Part shown: positions 47,654 to 57,412 of the stretch, piece by piece
Numbering within the stretch: position 1 is the stretch's first letter
How the letters are laid out: each line of letters opens with the position of its first letter
Source: Agrobacterium vitis
GTDB lineage: Bacteria > Pseudomonadota > Alphaproteobacteria > Rhizobiales > Rhizobiaceae
NCBI RefSeq assembly: GCF_014926405.1
Contig: NZ_JACXXJ020000003.1
Coordinates: 1,409,001 to 1,473,000 of the forward strand
Direction of reading: 5' to 3'
DNA length: 64,000 bases
Program-made: the position numbers and the translations under genes
The notes under the pieces: generated by a model
What the model was told of the DNA's origin: nothing
The model's database searches: none
What the model saw: only the letters and a program-made list of their open reading frames with translations

Positions 47654-48547
47654 ATGGGCTTCACACCAAACCCCGATCATCGCTACCGAATGCCTGCGGT
47701 TTTCGGGCCGGCGGTAGGTCCCCGCCAAAGGCCAGGCGGCGGCATGTGGTCACCGGAAGAAACCGGCACGATGAATGCGGAGTGGATGGCGATCACATAT
47801 CGCACCGACCCCGAGAAGCTGGCGGCTCTTCTTCCACCCGGCATGAGCTTGCGGGGCGAACCACTGCTCAGCGTTTCCTGCGCCTGGTTCAAAAACCTCT
47901 ACTGGCTCGCCGGCCGAGGTTACGGCATTCTGTCGCTTGATTTTCCGGTTGCTTATCAGGGCAAAACCGAGACCCTTGATGGCTCTTTCTGCCCGGTGAT
48001 CTGGGAGGGCCAACCTGAGGCGATCCTGACCGGCCGCGACGAGATGGGCTTCCCGAAACTCTTTTGCGACATGCCCGAAATTGCCTGGGATCGCAAAAAG
48101 GGTACGGCTTCTTGCGAGACGTCCTGGTTCGGCTTCAAGTTCTTCGATATCGCGCTCACGGATATGGTCGAAGATGATGCACCACCGAGCCTGCCCGGTT
48201 CGGGCGGTGGCGCGGCCATGTACTATAAATATGTGCCCCGCACGAACCCGCGGAAGGGGGGTGGCGCCGACGTCGCCTATGTCACCACACCGGCGCCGCG
48301 GCCAGGCGAAGGCCGTCCCGACGCCATCAGTTTCGAGGGCTACGACTTCAAGCGGTGGAGGGCCAACGGCAGCTTCAATTGGCACCGCGCCACGTTCGAG
48401 CAGCTCCCGACGACCTTTCACATCGTCAACACCATTGCAGACCTCCCATGTCTCGAAATCGTCAGAACCGAGATGGTCGCCTTTTCGGGCCCTGGCATCG
48501 GTGTATCCGTAAACAGCATCCGGCCGGTCGAACCGGCGACTGAGTAA
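47654..48547 (+). CDS. Acetoacetate decarboxylase-family protein
   Basis: A 297-residue protein of the ADC fold. The catalytic Lys is probably in DEMGFPKLF near residue 138, where the fold places the Schiff-base residue; WMAITYRTDPEKLAALLPPG and SLDFPVAYQGK are typical. Many ADC-like proteins in catabolic clusters act as aldolases, dehydratases or hydratases rather than decarboxylases, so the reaction is open. AAGGAG precedes the ATG at good distance. It stands 13 bases before the FAH gene, suggesting consecutive steps on the ring-cleavage product. Confidence 0.82.
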   Translation: MGFTPNPDHRYRMPAVFGPAVGPRQRPGGGMWSPEETGTMNAEWMAITYRTDPEKLAALLPPGMSLRGEPLLSVSCAWFKNLYWLAGRGYGILSLDFPVAYQGKTETLDGSFCPVIWEGQPEAILTGRDEMGFPKLFCDMPEIAWDRKKGTASCETSWFGFKFFDIALTDMVEDDAPPSLPGSGGGAAMYYKYVPRTNPRKGGGADVAYVTTPAPRPGEGRPDAISFEGYDFKRWRANGSFNWHRATFEQLPTTFHIVNTIADLPCLEIVRTEMVAFSGPGIGVSVNSIRPVEPATE

Positions 48548-48560
48548 ACAGGAAAAAGAT

Positions 48561-49409
48561 ATGAAACTTGCCAGATTTGCGGTCGAAGGAAAAATCAGGC
48601 TCGGGAGGGTCGAAGGCGACTATGTCTTCGATCTCACGAATGTCGCGCCAGACCTGAATGGCTCCATGAAGCTCTTGATCGAAAGGTTGCACGAACTGCG
48701 ATCTGCCATTCAGTCCGTGAATGCGCCCTGTTTCCAGCTATCCGAAGTACGTTTGCTTGCGCCGATCGATGATCCCCGCAAGTTTCTGGCCATCGGGATG
48801 AACTACAAGGCTCATGCGGAGGAGGCTGCCGCCGCGGGGATTCCGACACCGAAGTCGCAACTCTGGTTCAACAAGCAGGTCACCTGCATCAATGGACCCT
48901 TCGACGACGTCGTGATCCCGAACGTCTCCGGAAAAGTCGACTACGAGGCAGAACTGGGTTTCGTCATCGGAAGACGGTGCCGGCATGTCAGCCGCGAGGA
49001 CGCCCGATCCGTTATTGCTGGCTATTTCGTCGCAAACGACGTCACGGCACGTGACTGGCAGTTCCGCTCGCCCACCTATACACTCGGCAAGAGCTTTGAC
49101 ACGCATGGTCCGATCGGTCCATGGATCACCACCGACGATGAGATCGCTGATCCTCACGGTTTGACCCTTACCCTCTCCCTCAATGGTGAAGAGCGCCAGC
49201 GGACGTCGACCGGCGACATGATCTACAACATCTGGGATCAAATCGCCTACCTCTCAACCGTTATGACCCTCGAACCGGGCGATATCATCGCAACCGGAAC
49301 GCCGTCGAACGTAGGAATTGCGACAGAAACGTTCATGAAGCCGGGGGACGTCGTGCGGGTGGAGGTCAGCGGCCTCGGTGCAATCGAAAACCACTTTGTC
49401 GCCGAATGA
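48561..49409 (+). CDS. Fumarylacetoacetate hydrolase-family protein (FAH), lower pathway
   Basis: A 282-residue FAH/HpcE-type enzyme. FLAIGMNYKAHAEEA, the metal ligands in DYEAELGFVIGRR and NDVTARDWQ, and LEPGDIIATGTPSNVG are intact. It belongs to the same subfamily as the gene at 19509, which also stands beside a VOC dioxygenase. Both may hydrolyse or tautomerise the product of their neighbour. The ATG follows AGGAAAAAG; the aldehyde dehydrogenase gene starts 12 bases after its stop. Confidence 0.88.
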   Translation: MKLARFAVEGKIRLGRVEGDYVFDLTNVAPDLNGSMKLLIERLHELRSAIQSVNAPCFQLSEVRLLAPIDDPRKFLAIGMNYKAHAEEAAAAGIPTPKSQLWFNKQVTCINGPFDDVVIPNVSGKVDYEAELGFVIGRRCRHVSREDARSVIAGYFVANDVTARDWQFRSPTYTLGKSFDTHGPIGPWITTDDEIADPHGLTLTLSLNGEERQRTSTGDMIYNIWDQIAYLSTVMTLEPGDIIATGTPSNVGIATETFMKPGDVVRVEVSGLGAIENHFVAE

Positions 49410-49420
49410 GGAGAAACGAC

Positions 49421-50866
49421 ATGAACGTAGATCTTTTGATTTCCGGAAGCAGCGTGCTCGCGTCACAAAACAAGACGTTCCAGCGGTTTAACCCCTATAA
49501 TAACGAGGTCGCTTCAGTTGTAGCCGCCGGCTCACCGGAAGACGCGATCGCCGCGGTGCGCGCTGCACACCGGGCCTTTCCCGCTTGGTCTGCAAAAGGT
49601 CCGCATGAGCGACGAAAGCTCCTTCTCAAGGCGGCGGACCTTATGGAGCAGCGCTCCGGTGATTTCATCGCGGCTACGACTGAGGAAACAGGTGCGACTG
49701 GACCTTGGGGCTCCTTCAACGTTGGAGTTGCTGCGAAGATGCTGCGAGAGGCGGCATCAATGACGACCCAGGTTACCGGGGAAATCATCCCCAGCGAGAA
49801 GCCCGGCAGCATGGCAATGGCTGTCCGCCAGGCCGTTGGTGTGTGTGTTGGCATCGCTCCCTGGAATGCCCCGGTCATTCTCGGTACGCGCGCAATCGCC
49901 ACGCCTTTGGCCTGCGGCAATACGGTGGTGCTCAAGGCATCCGAGATGTGCCCCCGAACCCATCGGATGATTGGCGAGGTGCTGAATGACGCAGGAATTC
50001 CTGCAGGTGTTGTGAATGTCATAACGAATGCTCCCGAGGATGCCGCCCGCGTCGTCGAAGCGCTTGTTCGGGCGCCGGAGGTGAAGAGGGTGAATTTCAC
50101 CGGTTCGACGCGCGTCGGCCGGATCATCGCAAAGCTGTGCGCGGAGGAGCTCAAGCCTTGCTTGCTGGAACTTGGTGGCAAAGCACCATTCATTGTCCTC
50201 GACGATGCTGATGTCGAGAGCGCGGTCAACGGTGCGGCATTCGGGGCTTTCATGAACATGGGCCAGATATGCATGTCGACGGAGCGCATCATCGTCGTCG
50301 AAAGCATAGCTGACCAGTTTACGAAGGCGCTTGCTGAGAAGGCCGGTAAACTGCCTGCGGGTGACCCCAGCGGCCCGAATGTTCTCGGGGCATTGGTGAG
50401 TCTCGAGGCTGCGTTGAAGATGGACGCAATCATTGCGGACGCCTTGGACAAGGGCGCTCAGATCGTTGCCGGCGGCAGACGGAATGGCGCCGTGGTCGAA
50501 GCAACAGTCCTCGATCATGTCACCCCGGCGATGCGGATATATAGCGAGGAGTCCTTTGGACCCGTCAAACCGATCATCCGTGTGAAGGATGCGGAGGAAG
50601 CTGTCGCAATCGCAAACGACACTGAATATGGTCTTGCCGCTTCGCTTTATACGAACGATGTCACGGCCGGCTTGAGACTCGCGGCGCGGATAAAATCCGG
50701 CATTTGCCATATCAACGGACCGACAGTTGCCGATGAGCCGCAGATGCCTTTCGGGGGCGTCAAGGAATCAGGCTGGGGACGGTTCGGTGGCAAAGCCGCG
50801 ATCTCGGAGTTCACCGACCTTCGGTGGATCACCATCGAAGATCCGAAGCAAGGCTATCCATTCTGA
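49421..50866 (+). CDS. NAD(P)-dependent aldehyde dehydrogenase
   Basis: A 481-residue ALDH-superfamily enzyme oxidising an aldehyde to an acid. The glycine motif is in [10 protein letters not shown], the general-base Glu in [16 protein letters not shown] and the catalytic Cys in [12 protein letters not shown]; the C-terminal [13 protein letters not shown] is also typical. I choose the ATG at 49421 after GAGGAG; an ATG at 49406 overlaps the FAH stop and lacks a site. It resembles vanillin or salicylaldehyde dehydrogenases. The C3 or C4 aldehyde released from the cleaved ring is a likely substrate. Confidence 0.9.
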   Translation: MNVDLLISGSSVLASQNKTFQRFNPYNNEVASVVAAGSPEDAIAAVRAAHRAFPAWSAKGPHERRKLLLKAADLMEQRSGDFIAATTEETGATGPWGSFNVGVAAKMLREAASMTTQVTGEIIPSEKPGSMAMAVRQAVGVCVGIAPWNAPVILGTRAIATPLACGNTVVLKASEMCPRTHRMIGEVLNDAGIPAGVVNVITNAPEDAARVVEALVRAPEVKRVNFTGSTRVGRIIAKLCAEELKPCLLELGGKAPFIVLDDADVESAVNGAAFGAFMNMGQICMSTERIIVVESIADQFTKALAEKAGKLPAGDPSGPNVLGALVSLEAALKMDAIIADALDKGAQIVAGGRRNGAVVEATVLDHVTPAMRIYSEESFGPVKPIIRVKDAEEAVAIANDTEYGLAASLYTNDVTAGLRLAARIKSGICHINGPTVADEPQMPFGGVKESGWGRFGGKAAISEFTDLRWITIEDPKQGYPF

Positions 50867-51051
50867 TTGAACCAGACTGCATTCCACCTGTTTGCTCGGG
50901 CCGGCGCCTGGCCCGCATCGCGCAGGCTGTCGGACTATTTGCCGGCCGACCGGGACGGCTTGGCGGCCGAGACCTCGCTGAGCCGGACCCAAGCCACCCG
51001 CTATTGACGTTGTTTCGGTCGCAAAGGTGCCGCCGAGAACCGGAGAGGGAG

Positions 51052-51770
51052 ATGAAAAAAGTCGTTGCAAATCCACAGGAAGCTCTGACCGAGATATTGT
51101 TCGATGGAATGACAATTATGGCCTGCGGCTTCGGTGTCTGCGGTATTCCCACCGTCCTTATCGAGGCAATCCGTCAATCGGGCGTGAAGGACCTCACAGT
51201 TATCTCGAACAATGCCGGCATCGACAATTTCGGACTGGGCATCCTGCTGGAAAGCCGTCAAATCCGAAAGATGATCTCCTCCTATGTCGGGGAGAACAAG
51301 CTGTTTGCCGCACAGTTCCTGTCTGGCGCACTCGAACTGGAATTTAACCCGCACGGAACATTAGCCGAACGGATTCGAGCAGGCGGTGCCGGAATTCCTG
51401 GGTTCTACACGAAGACAGGCGTTCGGACGGTCGTTGCTGAGGGCAAGGAAACGCGAATGTTCGGCGACGGCGAGTATATTTTTTGGGGACCAGCCTGACC
51501 GCGGACCTCGCTATCTTCCATGCGTTTAAAGGGGACACTGAGGGTAACCTCGTCTATCGAAAAACCGTGAGAAATTTCAATCCGGTGATGGCGATCGCGG
51601 CTAAAATGACCATTGCCCAGGTTGAGCACCTTGTGCCCGCGGGGATCATTGATCCTGACGGCGTCCATACATCCGGCATCTACGTACGGAGGATACTGCA
51701 GGTGCCGAATCCTGAAAAGCGGATCGAGCAACGGACGGTTCGGCCCAAACCACACCAGGCGCTTGCCTGA
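51052..51770 (+). pseudogene. 3-oxoacid CoA-transferase subunit A, frameshifted
   Basis: Subunit A of a SCOT-type transferase, which would activate an acid with CoA from succinyl-CoA. The ATG at 51052 follows GGAGAGGGAG. The frame runs with [20 protein letters not shown] and [20 protein letters not shown] to a stop at 51498. One shift in the run ATTTTTTGGGG near 51478-51490 restores the family sequence ([33 protein letters not shown]) to 51770. A homopolymer slip is the simplest cause. Subunit B next door is also broken. Confidence 0.85.
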
Positions 51771-52451
51771 GATAGCGTGGTCCAGCGAACAGATGGCTGC
51801 GCGAGCCGCGCGTGAGCTAAAAAGGCGGCTTCTACGTGAATTTGATAATCTGTATACCCACTCGTGGCAAACTTCATACCCCAAGGCATGCAGGTGACGC
51901 TCCAGAGCGAGAACCGAATGCTTGGGATGGGGCCATTTCCCATCGACGGAGAAGAAGATGCCGATTTGATCAATGCCGGCAAGCAAACCATCACAGAGGC
52001 GCCGAACACCAGTTACTTTTCGTCAGCGGAGAGCTTTGCAATGATCCGGGGCGGTTATATCGACCCGTCCATTCTTGGCGCGATGCAAGTTTCCGAACAG
52101 GGCGATCTGGCCGATTGGATGATTCCGGGAAAGATGGTGAAAGGCATGGGTGGCGCCATGGATCTCGTTGCCGGCGTTGAGCGCGTGATCGTATCAATGG
52201 AACACCAGGCTGGTGGCGAGCCCAAGCTACTCGGTGAGTGCACGCTACCACTCACAGGGCGTCGGGTTGCCGATCTGGTTATCACTGATCTCGGCGTGTT
52301 CGAAATCGATCGAAAGGGTAAAACGGGGATGTGCCTGATCGAATTGGCACAAGATGTGTCCTTGGCCGAAATCCGATCGAAGACGCCCGCGTCGTTCGGC
52401 GTCCGCCTTACTCCAGAAAGTCCGTTTAGTCTGTTCGGTCGGAACTCGTGA
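51763..52451 (+). pseudogene. 3-oxoacid CoA-transferase subunit B, frameshifted
   Basis: The N-terminus (EIAWSSEQMAARAARELK) can start at TTG 51763 overlapping the subunit A stop. A shift at the A-run near 51818 leads to GGFYVNLIICIPT, and a second near 51860 to VANFIPQGMQVTLQSENRML. From 51864 the frame is open to 52451 (MIPGKMVKGMGGAMDLVAGV). The catalytic Glu of the SENG motif is kept, but the following Gly is Arg, a further sign of relaxed selection. The two lesions here plus one in subunit A make this transferase very probably inactive. Confidence 0.83.
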
Positions 52452-52805
52452 AAAGCTCTACTCGGCACTACCGCAACACGCACCCAGGTCATGTTTTGGC
52501 CAAAGAGTTGAACGGTGCCGACTGTGAACGAGCCGACCGGCACGGAGATCCTTCGCTGCCTCGTCCGCGACAAATACAGGTCGCAAGTCGGAGGAGCGAT
52601 CACGACAACTCACTTAAGCGCGACACGAGCCTCGTCACCGGCCTCAGACTTGGCTAGGGCCGATTGACGTTCATGACCGAGCGCTCCGCGTCTTGAGGTA
52701 GAGCCATGCGGACATTCGTCGCTGTGCGCATGGCTTCGGCCGGCTGTGTTAGCACAGTTTTATCTTTTCGATGCGAAGCTGTACCACGGACGAATGGGGG
52801 TATTC
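52452..52805. other. Gene-free stretch before the chemoreceptor
   Basis: No gene is supported in these 354 bases, though short frames exist. The start of the chemoreceptor transcript should lie toward 52700-52800. Confidence 0.4.
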
Positions 52806-55031
52806 ATGCTGTCGATCAGGAACGTTCTCACAACGGTGTTTTTGCTGTTCAGCCTGGCGCTGTGTATTCTTTGCGGCGGCGCGCTGAACGCTTCCTATTC
52901 CAGTTTCCGCACCTACAGCACCGTATCTGCCTACACGGCCGTCAACCGCGCCGTTTTCGATGTCCTTCTTGGTTACCGGCTGGAGCGTGGCCACAGCGTG
53001 ACGGTTCTCGAAGCGACAATCGAGCAGGGACGCGCTCGGCTTCAGGATGTCCCTGTCGACCGGGCGATGGTCGATCAAGGCATGGCGGATCTTAGAAAGG
53101 TCGAAGCGGGCATACAATCCGCCGAACTGGCCGGTTCCTTGAAGAGGATCAATGATTTCTATAAGGAGAACGAGACGCTCCGCAAACGGGCCGACGCACA
53201 GTTTTCCACCGAACTCGCCCTGCGGGATCAGGCTGTAGGCAAGGCCTATACGAGCTTCGGCCAAGAATTCCTGAAGGAACTTGAAGCTGCCTCTGCCATC
53301 ACGGAGAGTAATATCCGCTCGCTCGACAACATGCTTGTCGATCTGTTGCAGATCCGCGCCGGCGCATGGGCCACCCGCGCAGCCGTCGGTGCGGCTTCCA
53401 TCGTTCTGAACAAGGCGGCTACCACTCAACAGCCTCTCGCTTCAGACGATCTTGTAACGTTGATGACGCAGAATGGCCGGTCCTTCGCGAATTGGGATCA
53501 AGTTCGCAATCTTGTCGATCATCCCACAACCGACCGATCGCTGAAGGACAGCTTCAACACGGCGGACAACACCTACTTCAAGGGCCCTCTATGGGACCTT
53601 CGCAACTCGATGCATGCGGATCTCTTCAACGGCCGCGGTGCAAAAGTCGCCCTGAAGGACTGGCTGCCTGCGAGCAGCAAGGGTCAGGCCAGCGTGGCGG
53701 ACGTCGCCCTGGTTGCGATGAAACTCCTCGATGAGAAGGCCCAGGGTCTGGCTCAATCCGCTCTCATGGGTGTCGCACTATACTTGGCCATCCTTCTGGG
53801 CGCGATCGGCATGACGATCGTGGGAATGTTCATCGTCATCCGGCGCGTGGCCATCCCTATCACGCGCCTGACCGAATGCATGAATAGCCTTGCGCAGGGA
53901 AATCGCGACGTGATCGTTCCCGGCGGAAAAAGGACCGACGAGATCGGCGGCATGGCGCGATCGGTCGAGGTGTTCCGGCGAGCCGCCATCAGAAACTCGG
54001 AACTGGAAGCGGAAGCCATCGAGAACAACCGCAAAGCGGAGGCCGAACGTCTGGCAATCGAGGAACGCGCCGCGGCCGAAGCGGAAATCCGCCTCAACAA
54101 GGCCACCGGTGCGCTGGCCGCGGGGCTCAGAAAATTAGCCTCGGGCGATATGCTGTGCGAAATCAACGAGGAATTTGCGCCCCAGTTCGAAGCGCTGAGA
54201 CAGGATTTCAACTCGTCCGTTGCTCAACTGAGGGAGGTGTTGCTGGCTGTTGCCGATTCGTCCGGCAACGTCCATGGAGGTTCCGGCGAAATCTCTAACG
54301 CATCAAGCGATCTTGCGAAGCGAACGGAAAGCCAGGCGGCTTCGCTGGAGGAAACGGCGGCCGCGCTGGAAGAGATTACAGTGAACGTCCAGACGACGTC
54401 CGTTCGCACTGCCGAGGCTCGCGATCTTGTCCAGGGCGCGCGGAAAAAGGCCGATCATTCGGGCGAAGTGGTTGGAAACGCCGTCGATGCCATGGGGCGG
54501 ATCGAGCAGTCTTCGAGGCAGATCATCCAAATCATCAGCGTCATCGACGAGATCGCCTTTCAGACCAATCTCCTTGCCTTGAATGCCGGGGTAGAAGCTG
54601 CCCGGGCCGGGGAGGCGGGAAAGGGCTTCGCCGTCGTTGCGCAGGAGGTTCGTGAACTCGCTCAGCGTTCGGCGCGTGCAGCCAAGGAAATTAAGACGCT
54701 CATCACGAATTCCGAAATAGCCGTTTCGGAAGGCGTGAAACTTGTCGGCGACACGGGCAGAGGGCTTGCCGATATCGTTGATCTCATCCAAGCGATAAAC
54801 CAGCATATGGACGCCATAAGCACTGCCGCGAGGGAACAGGCCTCAGGATTGAAGGAGGTCAACTCCGCCGTGAATCACATGGATCAGGCAACGCAGCAGA
54901 ACGCAGCCATGGTCGAAGAGATGAACGCCGCAAGCCTCGGCCTTGCGCAAGAATCAGAGAAACTCACGCAGTTGCTTTCAACATTCCGCACCTCCGGGGG
55001 CTCTGCCGAAAGAACACGTCGGGCGGCGTAA
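52806..55031 (+). CDS. Methyl-accepting chemotaxis protein (intact)
   Basis: A 741-residue transmembrane chemoreceptor. TM1 (VFLLFSLALCILCGGALNA) is near residues 11-30, followed by a helical periplasmic sensor of about 300 residues, then TM2 (LGAIGMTIVGMFIVI) near 330-345. HAMP and a long coiled coil come next, with the tip [20 protein letters not shown] near 580 and no C-terminal receptor-binding pentapeptide. The ATG at 52806 follows a GGGGGT stretch; earlier ATGs have no site. It would link chemotaxis to a chemical in the environment, plausibly a substrate of the adjacent operon. It is the same type as the broken gene at 1-1825. Confidence 0.9.
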   Translation: MLSIRNVLTTVFLLFSLALCILCGGALNASYSSFRTYSTVSAYTAVNRAVFDVLLGYRLERGHSVTVLEATIEQGRARLQDVPVDRAMVDQGMADLRKVEAGIQSAELAGSLKRINDFYKENETLRKRADAQFSTELALRDQAVGKAYTSFGQEFLKELEAASAITESNIRSLDNMLVDLLQIRAGAWATRAAVGAASIVLNKAATTQQPLASDDLVTLMTQNGRSFANWDQVRNLVDHPTTDRSLKDSFNTADNTYFKGPLWDLRNSMHADLFNGRGAKVALKDWLPASSKGQASVADVALVAMKLLDEKAQGLAQSALMGVALYLAILLGAIGMTIVGMFIVIRRVAIPITRLTECMNSLAQGNRDVIVPGGKRTDEIGGMARSVEVFRRAAIRNSELEAEAIENNRKAEAERLAIEERAAAEAEIRLNKATGALAAGLRKLASGDMLCEINEEFAPQFEALRQDFNSSVAQLREVLLAVADSSGNVHGGSGEISNASSDLAKRTESQAASLEETAAALEEITVNVQTTSVRTAEARDLVQGARKKADHSGEVVGNAVDAMGRIEQSSRQIIQIISVIDEIAFQTNLLALNAGVEAARAGEAGKGFAVVAQEVRELAQRSARAAKEIKTLITNSEIAVSEGVKLVGDTGRGLADIVDLIQAINQHMDAISTAAREQASGLKEVNSAVNHMDQATQQNAAMVEEMNAASLGLAQESEKLTQLLSTFRTSGGSAERTRRAA

Positions 55032-55210
55032 GTTCTCGGCTACGATTGCGGGACCCCATACCGAGAACGCGAGCGTGATTTTGGTTCCGAAGCGCCGGGC
55101 CTTGTGGTTCCCGCTCCAAACCTATTGGACCGGTAGGAGTTCTGTGGGCCCTTAAATCGGGTAATCTCTTTTGATGGCCGAGCTCGCAAATCTAACACAT
55201 TGCAGCTGAG
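55032..55210. other. Convergent intergenic region
   Basis: About 180 bases between the chemoreceptor and the Bug-family gene, which point toward each other. I see no gene and no clear terminator. Confidence 0.35.
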
Positions 55211-56215
55211 CTAGTTTTGTTGTTCAGGTTTCAGGAATTTCGACCAGGCAGCGATCTCTCTATTTACCAGGTCCTGCATGTAATCGCCAGACCGGTGATC
55301 GTCGGGCGGCAGGCTTGCTCCGATCGTACCCAGCTTTTCACGGACATTGTTTTGCGCCAGAGAATTCTGCAGAGCCGCGTTTAAGGTTTTCACGACTGCC
55401 TCTGGGGTGCCGACTGGAACAAAAAGGCCCGTCCAAGTTTCCGTCAGAAACTCGGGCAGTCCTGCTTCGGCACTGGTGGGAGCATCCGGAAGGACGGGGG
55501 AACGCTTTTGTGCGGCAATCGCCAATATGCGAATGCTTCCTGCCTTTGCTATAGGTGCCGCCGAGGCCAACAGGTCGCATCCTCCGGCTATTCTTCCTCC
55601 AAGCACATCGGTGATCGTCTGCCCGAACCCCTTATACGCGATGAGGTTGGGCTCTACGCCAATGAGCTTGAACAACATCACACACGCGACGTGGGAAGCA
55701 GCTCCGATACCGCCATGTCCCATGGCCGGCGCGCCTTTCGCGCTTTTCGCGTGATCGATGAATTCCTCCAGGTTCTTTGCCGGGAAATCCTTGCCGACGT
55801 AGATGACGTTCGGGCTGGTAGAGACCAGCCCAAGATATTTGAGATCCTTGCGTGGATCGTACTGCAGCGATCGATTGATCGTCACCGCCGCCGCCAGCGT
55901 CCCCATGTGCCCGAGCCCAATCGTGTAGCCGTCCGGTTCGGCCTTTGCAACCCGCGCCGTCCCGATCGCTCCGCCCGCACCGCCAACGTTCTCGACGAGA
56001 ACATTCTGGCCGAGATGCCTTGACATTGCTTCTGCGATCACGCGTCCCGTCGCGTCTGCCGCGCCCCCGGCATTGAAGGGTACCACCATAGTGATCGGCT
56101 TCTCCGGGAAGTTTTGAGCACTGACGGCGGTGCTGTTCGCAATGCAGCCCAGCATCGAGAACGCGGTAAAACACAACATCTTGGGCAATATTTTGCTATT
56201 CAGCGTGTTGAGCAT
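55211..56215 (-). CDS. Tripartite tricarboxylate transporter receptor (Bug/TctC family)
   Basis: A 334-residue periplasmic solute receptor. The signal peptide ends near TAVSAQ-N, and the mature start FPEKPITMVVPFNAGGAADA is the family hallmark, followed by VENVGGAGGAIGTARVAKA and PDGYTIGLGHMG. Its ligands are carboxylates, often aromatic or dicarboxylic acids. No TctA/TctB membrane genes are present, so it would rely on partners elsewhere, as many Bug proteins do. GGAGAGGAG-type bases precede the ATG. It lies 43 bases after the amidohydrolase remnant and was probably co-transcribed with it. Confidence 0.9.
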   Translation of the reverse strand: MLNTLNSKILPKMLCFTAFSMLGCIANSTAVSAQNFPEKPITMVVPFNAGGAADATGRVIAEAMSRHLGQNVLVENVGGAGGAIGTARVAKAEPDGYTIGLGHMGTLAAAVTINRSLQYDPRKDLKYLGLVSTSPNVIYVGKDFPAKNLEEFIDHAKSAKGAPAMGHGGIGAASHVACVMLFKLIGVEPNLIAYKGFGQTITDVLGGRIAGGCDLLASAAPIAKAGSIRILAIAAQKRSPVLPDAPTSAEAGLPEFLTETWTGLFVPVGTPEAVVKTLNAALQNSLAQNNVREKLGTIGASLPPDDHRSGDYMQDLVNREIAAWSKFLKPEQQN

Positions 56216-56258
56216 AGTTTTCTCCTCTCCAAAACGTCACTTTCGCGTGCTCGGGTCA

Positions 56259-56650
56259 TCAACGAATACGTGTGGGAAACCCGTAGAGATTGGCGGGATT
56301 TTTCCACATGATATCTTCGATCGTATGCGGCGAGCCGACGGCTTCAACAAATCGCTCCACAAGACCCGAACAAGATAACGGGCGCCACGGGAGGGGACAT
56401 CCGGCCCGAAGTGGCTTTCATGCGGAGGGGGGTGTGGCCAGTCACTACCCCATACGCATCGGCTGGGACAGCGATCAATCAAGGCTGAAAGCCAGTCCGG
56501 ATCTGGTTCGATATTCAACGGCCGATCCGGCCTTCTATAAGGCGACGACAGTTTCACCCAGATGTGTTCTGCTTCAAGAAGGCGCAGCAATGCCCTTCCC
56601 TTTTCATCTGATGGACGGGCCTGCCCGTAAAGACCATAATGATCGATGAC
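56259..56650 (-). pseudogene. Amidohydrolase (PDC hydrolase-like), C-terminal remnant
   Basis: The fragment reads VIDHYGLYGQARPSDEKGRA then IWVKLSSPYRR and CVWGSDWPHPPPH, typical of the amidohydrolase_2 family that includes 2-pyrone-4,6-dicarboxylate hydrolase. The frame then changes, and the real tail (LVERFVEAVGSPHTIEDIMW, then NPANLYGFPTRIR) ends at TGA 56261-56259. The N-terminal part is gone: family sequence stops exactly where the IS21 end begins at 56651. It is dead by truncation and frameshift. Confidence 0.82.
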
Positions 56651-56663
56651 TGTCGGAATGCAA

Positions 56664-56756
56664 ATTCCGAGACAATCCGCCCCCTGATTCCGAAATGATC
56701 TCGCCCCTCCATTCCGAGAAATAGTCGCCCCCTTGTTCCGAGATGATGCCGCCCCC
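56664..56756. repeat. IS21 left-end array of four 23-24-bp repeats
   Basis: Units resembling ATTCCGAGA-N-AT-N-CGCCCCC begin at 56664, 56687, 56711 and 56735, that is, every 23-24 bases. Multiple end repeats are the IstA binding sites of IS21 elements. There are no unique spacers, so this is not a CRISPR. The element's outer end is probably TGTCGGAATG at 56651. Confidence 0.7.
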
Positions 56757-56830
56757 TTTGGCAGGGATGTGGTGTGGGAGTTCTGCCGGTGTGAAGTTCC
56801 TTCCGTCGATGTTGACGAGGAAGGAACGGG

Positions 56831-57400
56831 ATGCCTGCGGAGAGACTGGAATGGCGCGTCCGGCGTGCCGGGCTGGATTATCACGTCGAGATCGAACGGC
56901 ATTATTATTCGGTTCCCTATCGCTTTGCCCGCGAGCAAGTAGAGGCGCGCATCACCGCCAATACGATCGAGATATTCCACAAGGGCGCGCGGATTGCCGC
57001 TCACCGCCGCTCGAGCGGTAACGGCAAGCACACGACCATCCCCGATCATATGCCCTCGGCGCATCGTCGGTTCGCCGACTGGACGATCGAACGCATTCGA
57101 CGCGAAGCCTCAGCCATGGGGCCGGATGTCGACCTGTTGTGCGAGCGCATCCTTGCCGACCGGCCGCATCCCGAGCAGGGCTTTCGCGCCTGCCTTGGGA
57201 TTATCCGCCTTAACAAGAGCTTCGGCCGCGACAGGGTCAATGCCGCTTGCGCCCGAGCGCTGGAGATCGGGGCCCGGACCTATGGTTCGGTGCGCTCCAT
57301 CCTCGACAACGACCTCGACCGGACGGCGAGCTCGAATAGATCCGCCTCGCACGAACCGATCCACCACGAGAACATCCGCGGACCTCGCTATTACCACTAA
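56831..57400 (+). pseudogene. istA: IS21 transposase IstA, C-terminal third
   Basis: A 189-residue fragment from PAERLEWRVRRAGLDYHVEI to NIRGPRYYH, with HYYSVPYRFAREQVEAR and PEQGFRACLGIIRLNKSFG. A full IstA has about 500 residues including a DDE catalytic core and a helix-turn-helix; both are missing here. The terminal repeats lie almost directly before it, so an internal deletion joined the left end to the last third of istA. It ends 12 bases before istB, as in intact elements. Confidence 0.8.
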
Positions 57401-57412
57401 GGAGAACGAAGA

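Noticed and set aside
49495..50710. Two minus-strand frames of more than 300 codons
   Set aside because: Both are shadows of the aldehyde dehydrogenase gene, whose catalytic motifs are clear on the plus strand.
56664..56756. Regular 23-24-bp repeats resembling a short CRISPR
   Set aside because: Units are contiguous without unique spacers, no cas genes are near, and they occupy the end of an IS21 element.
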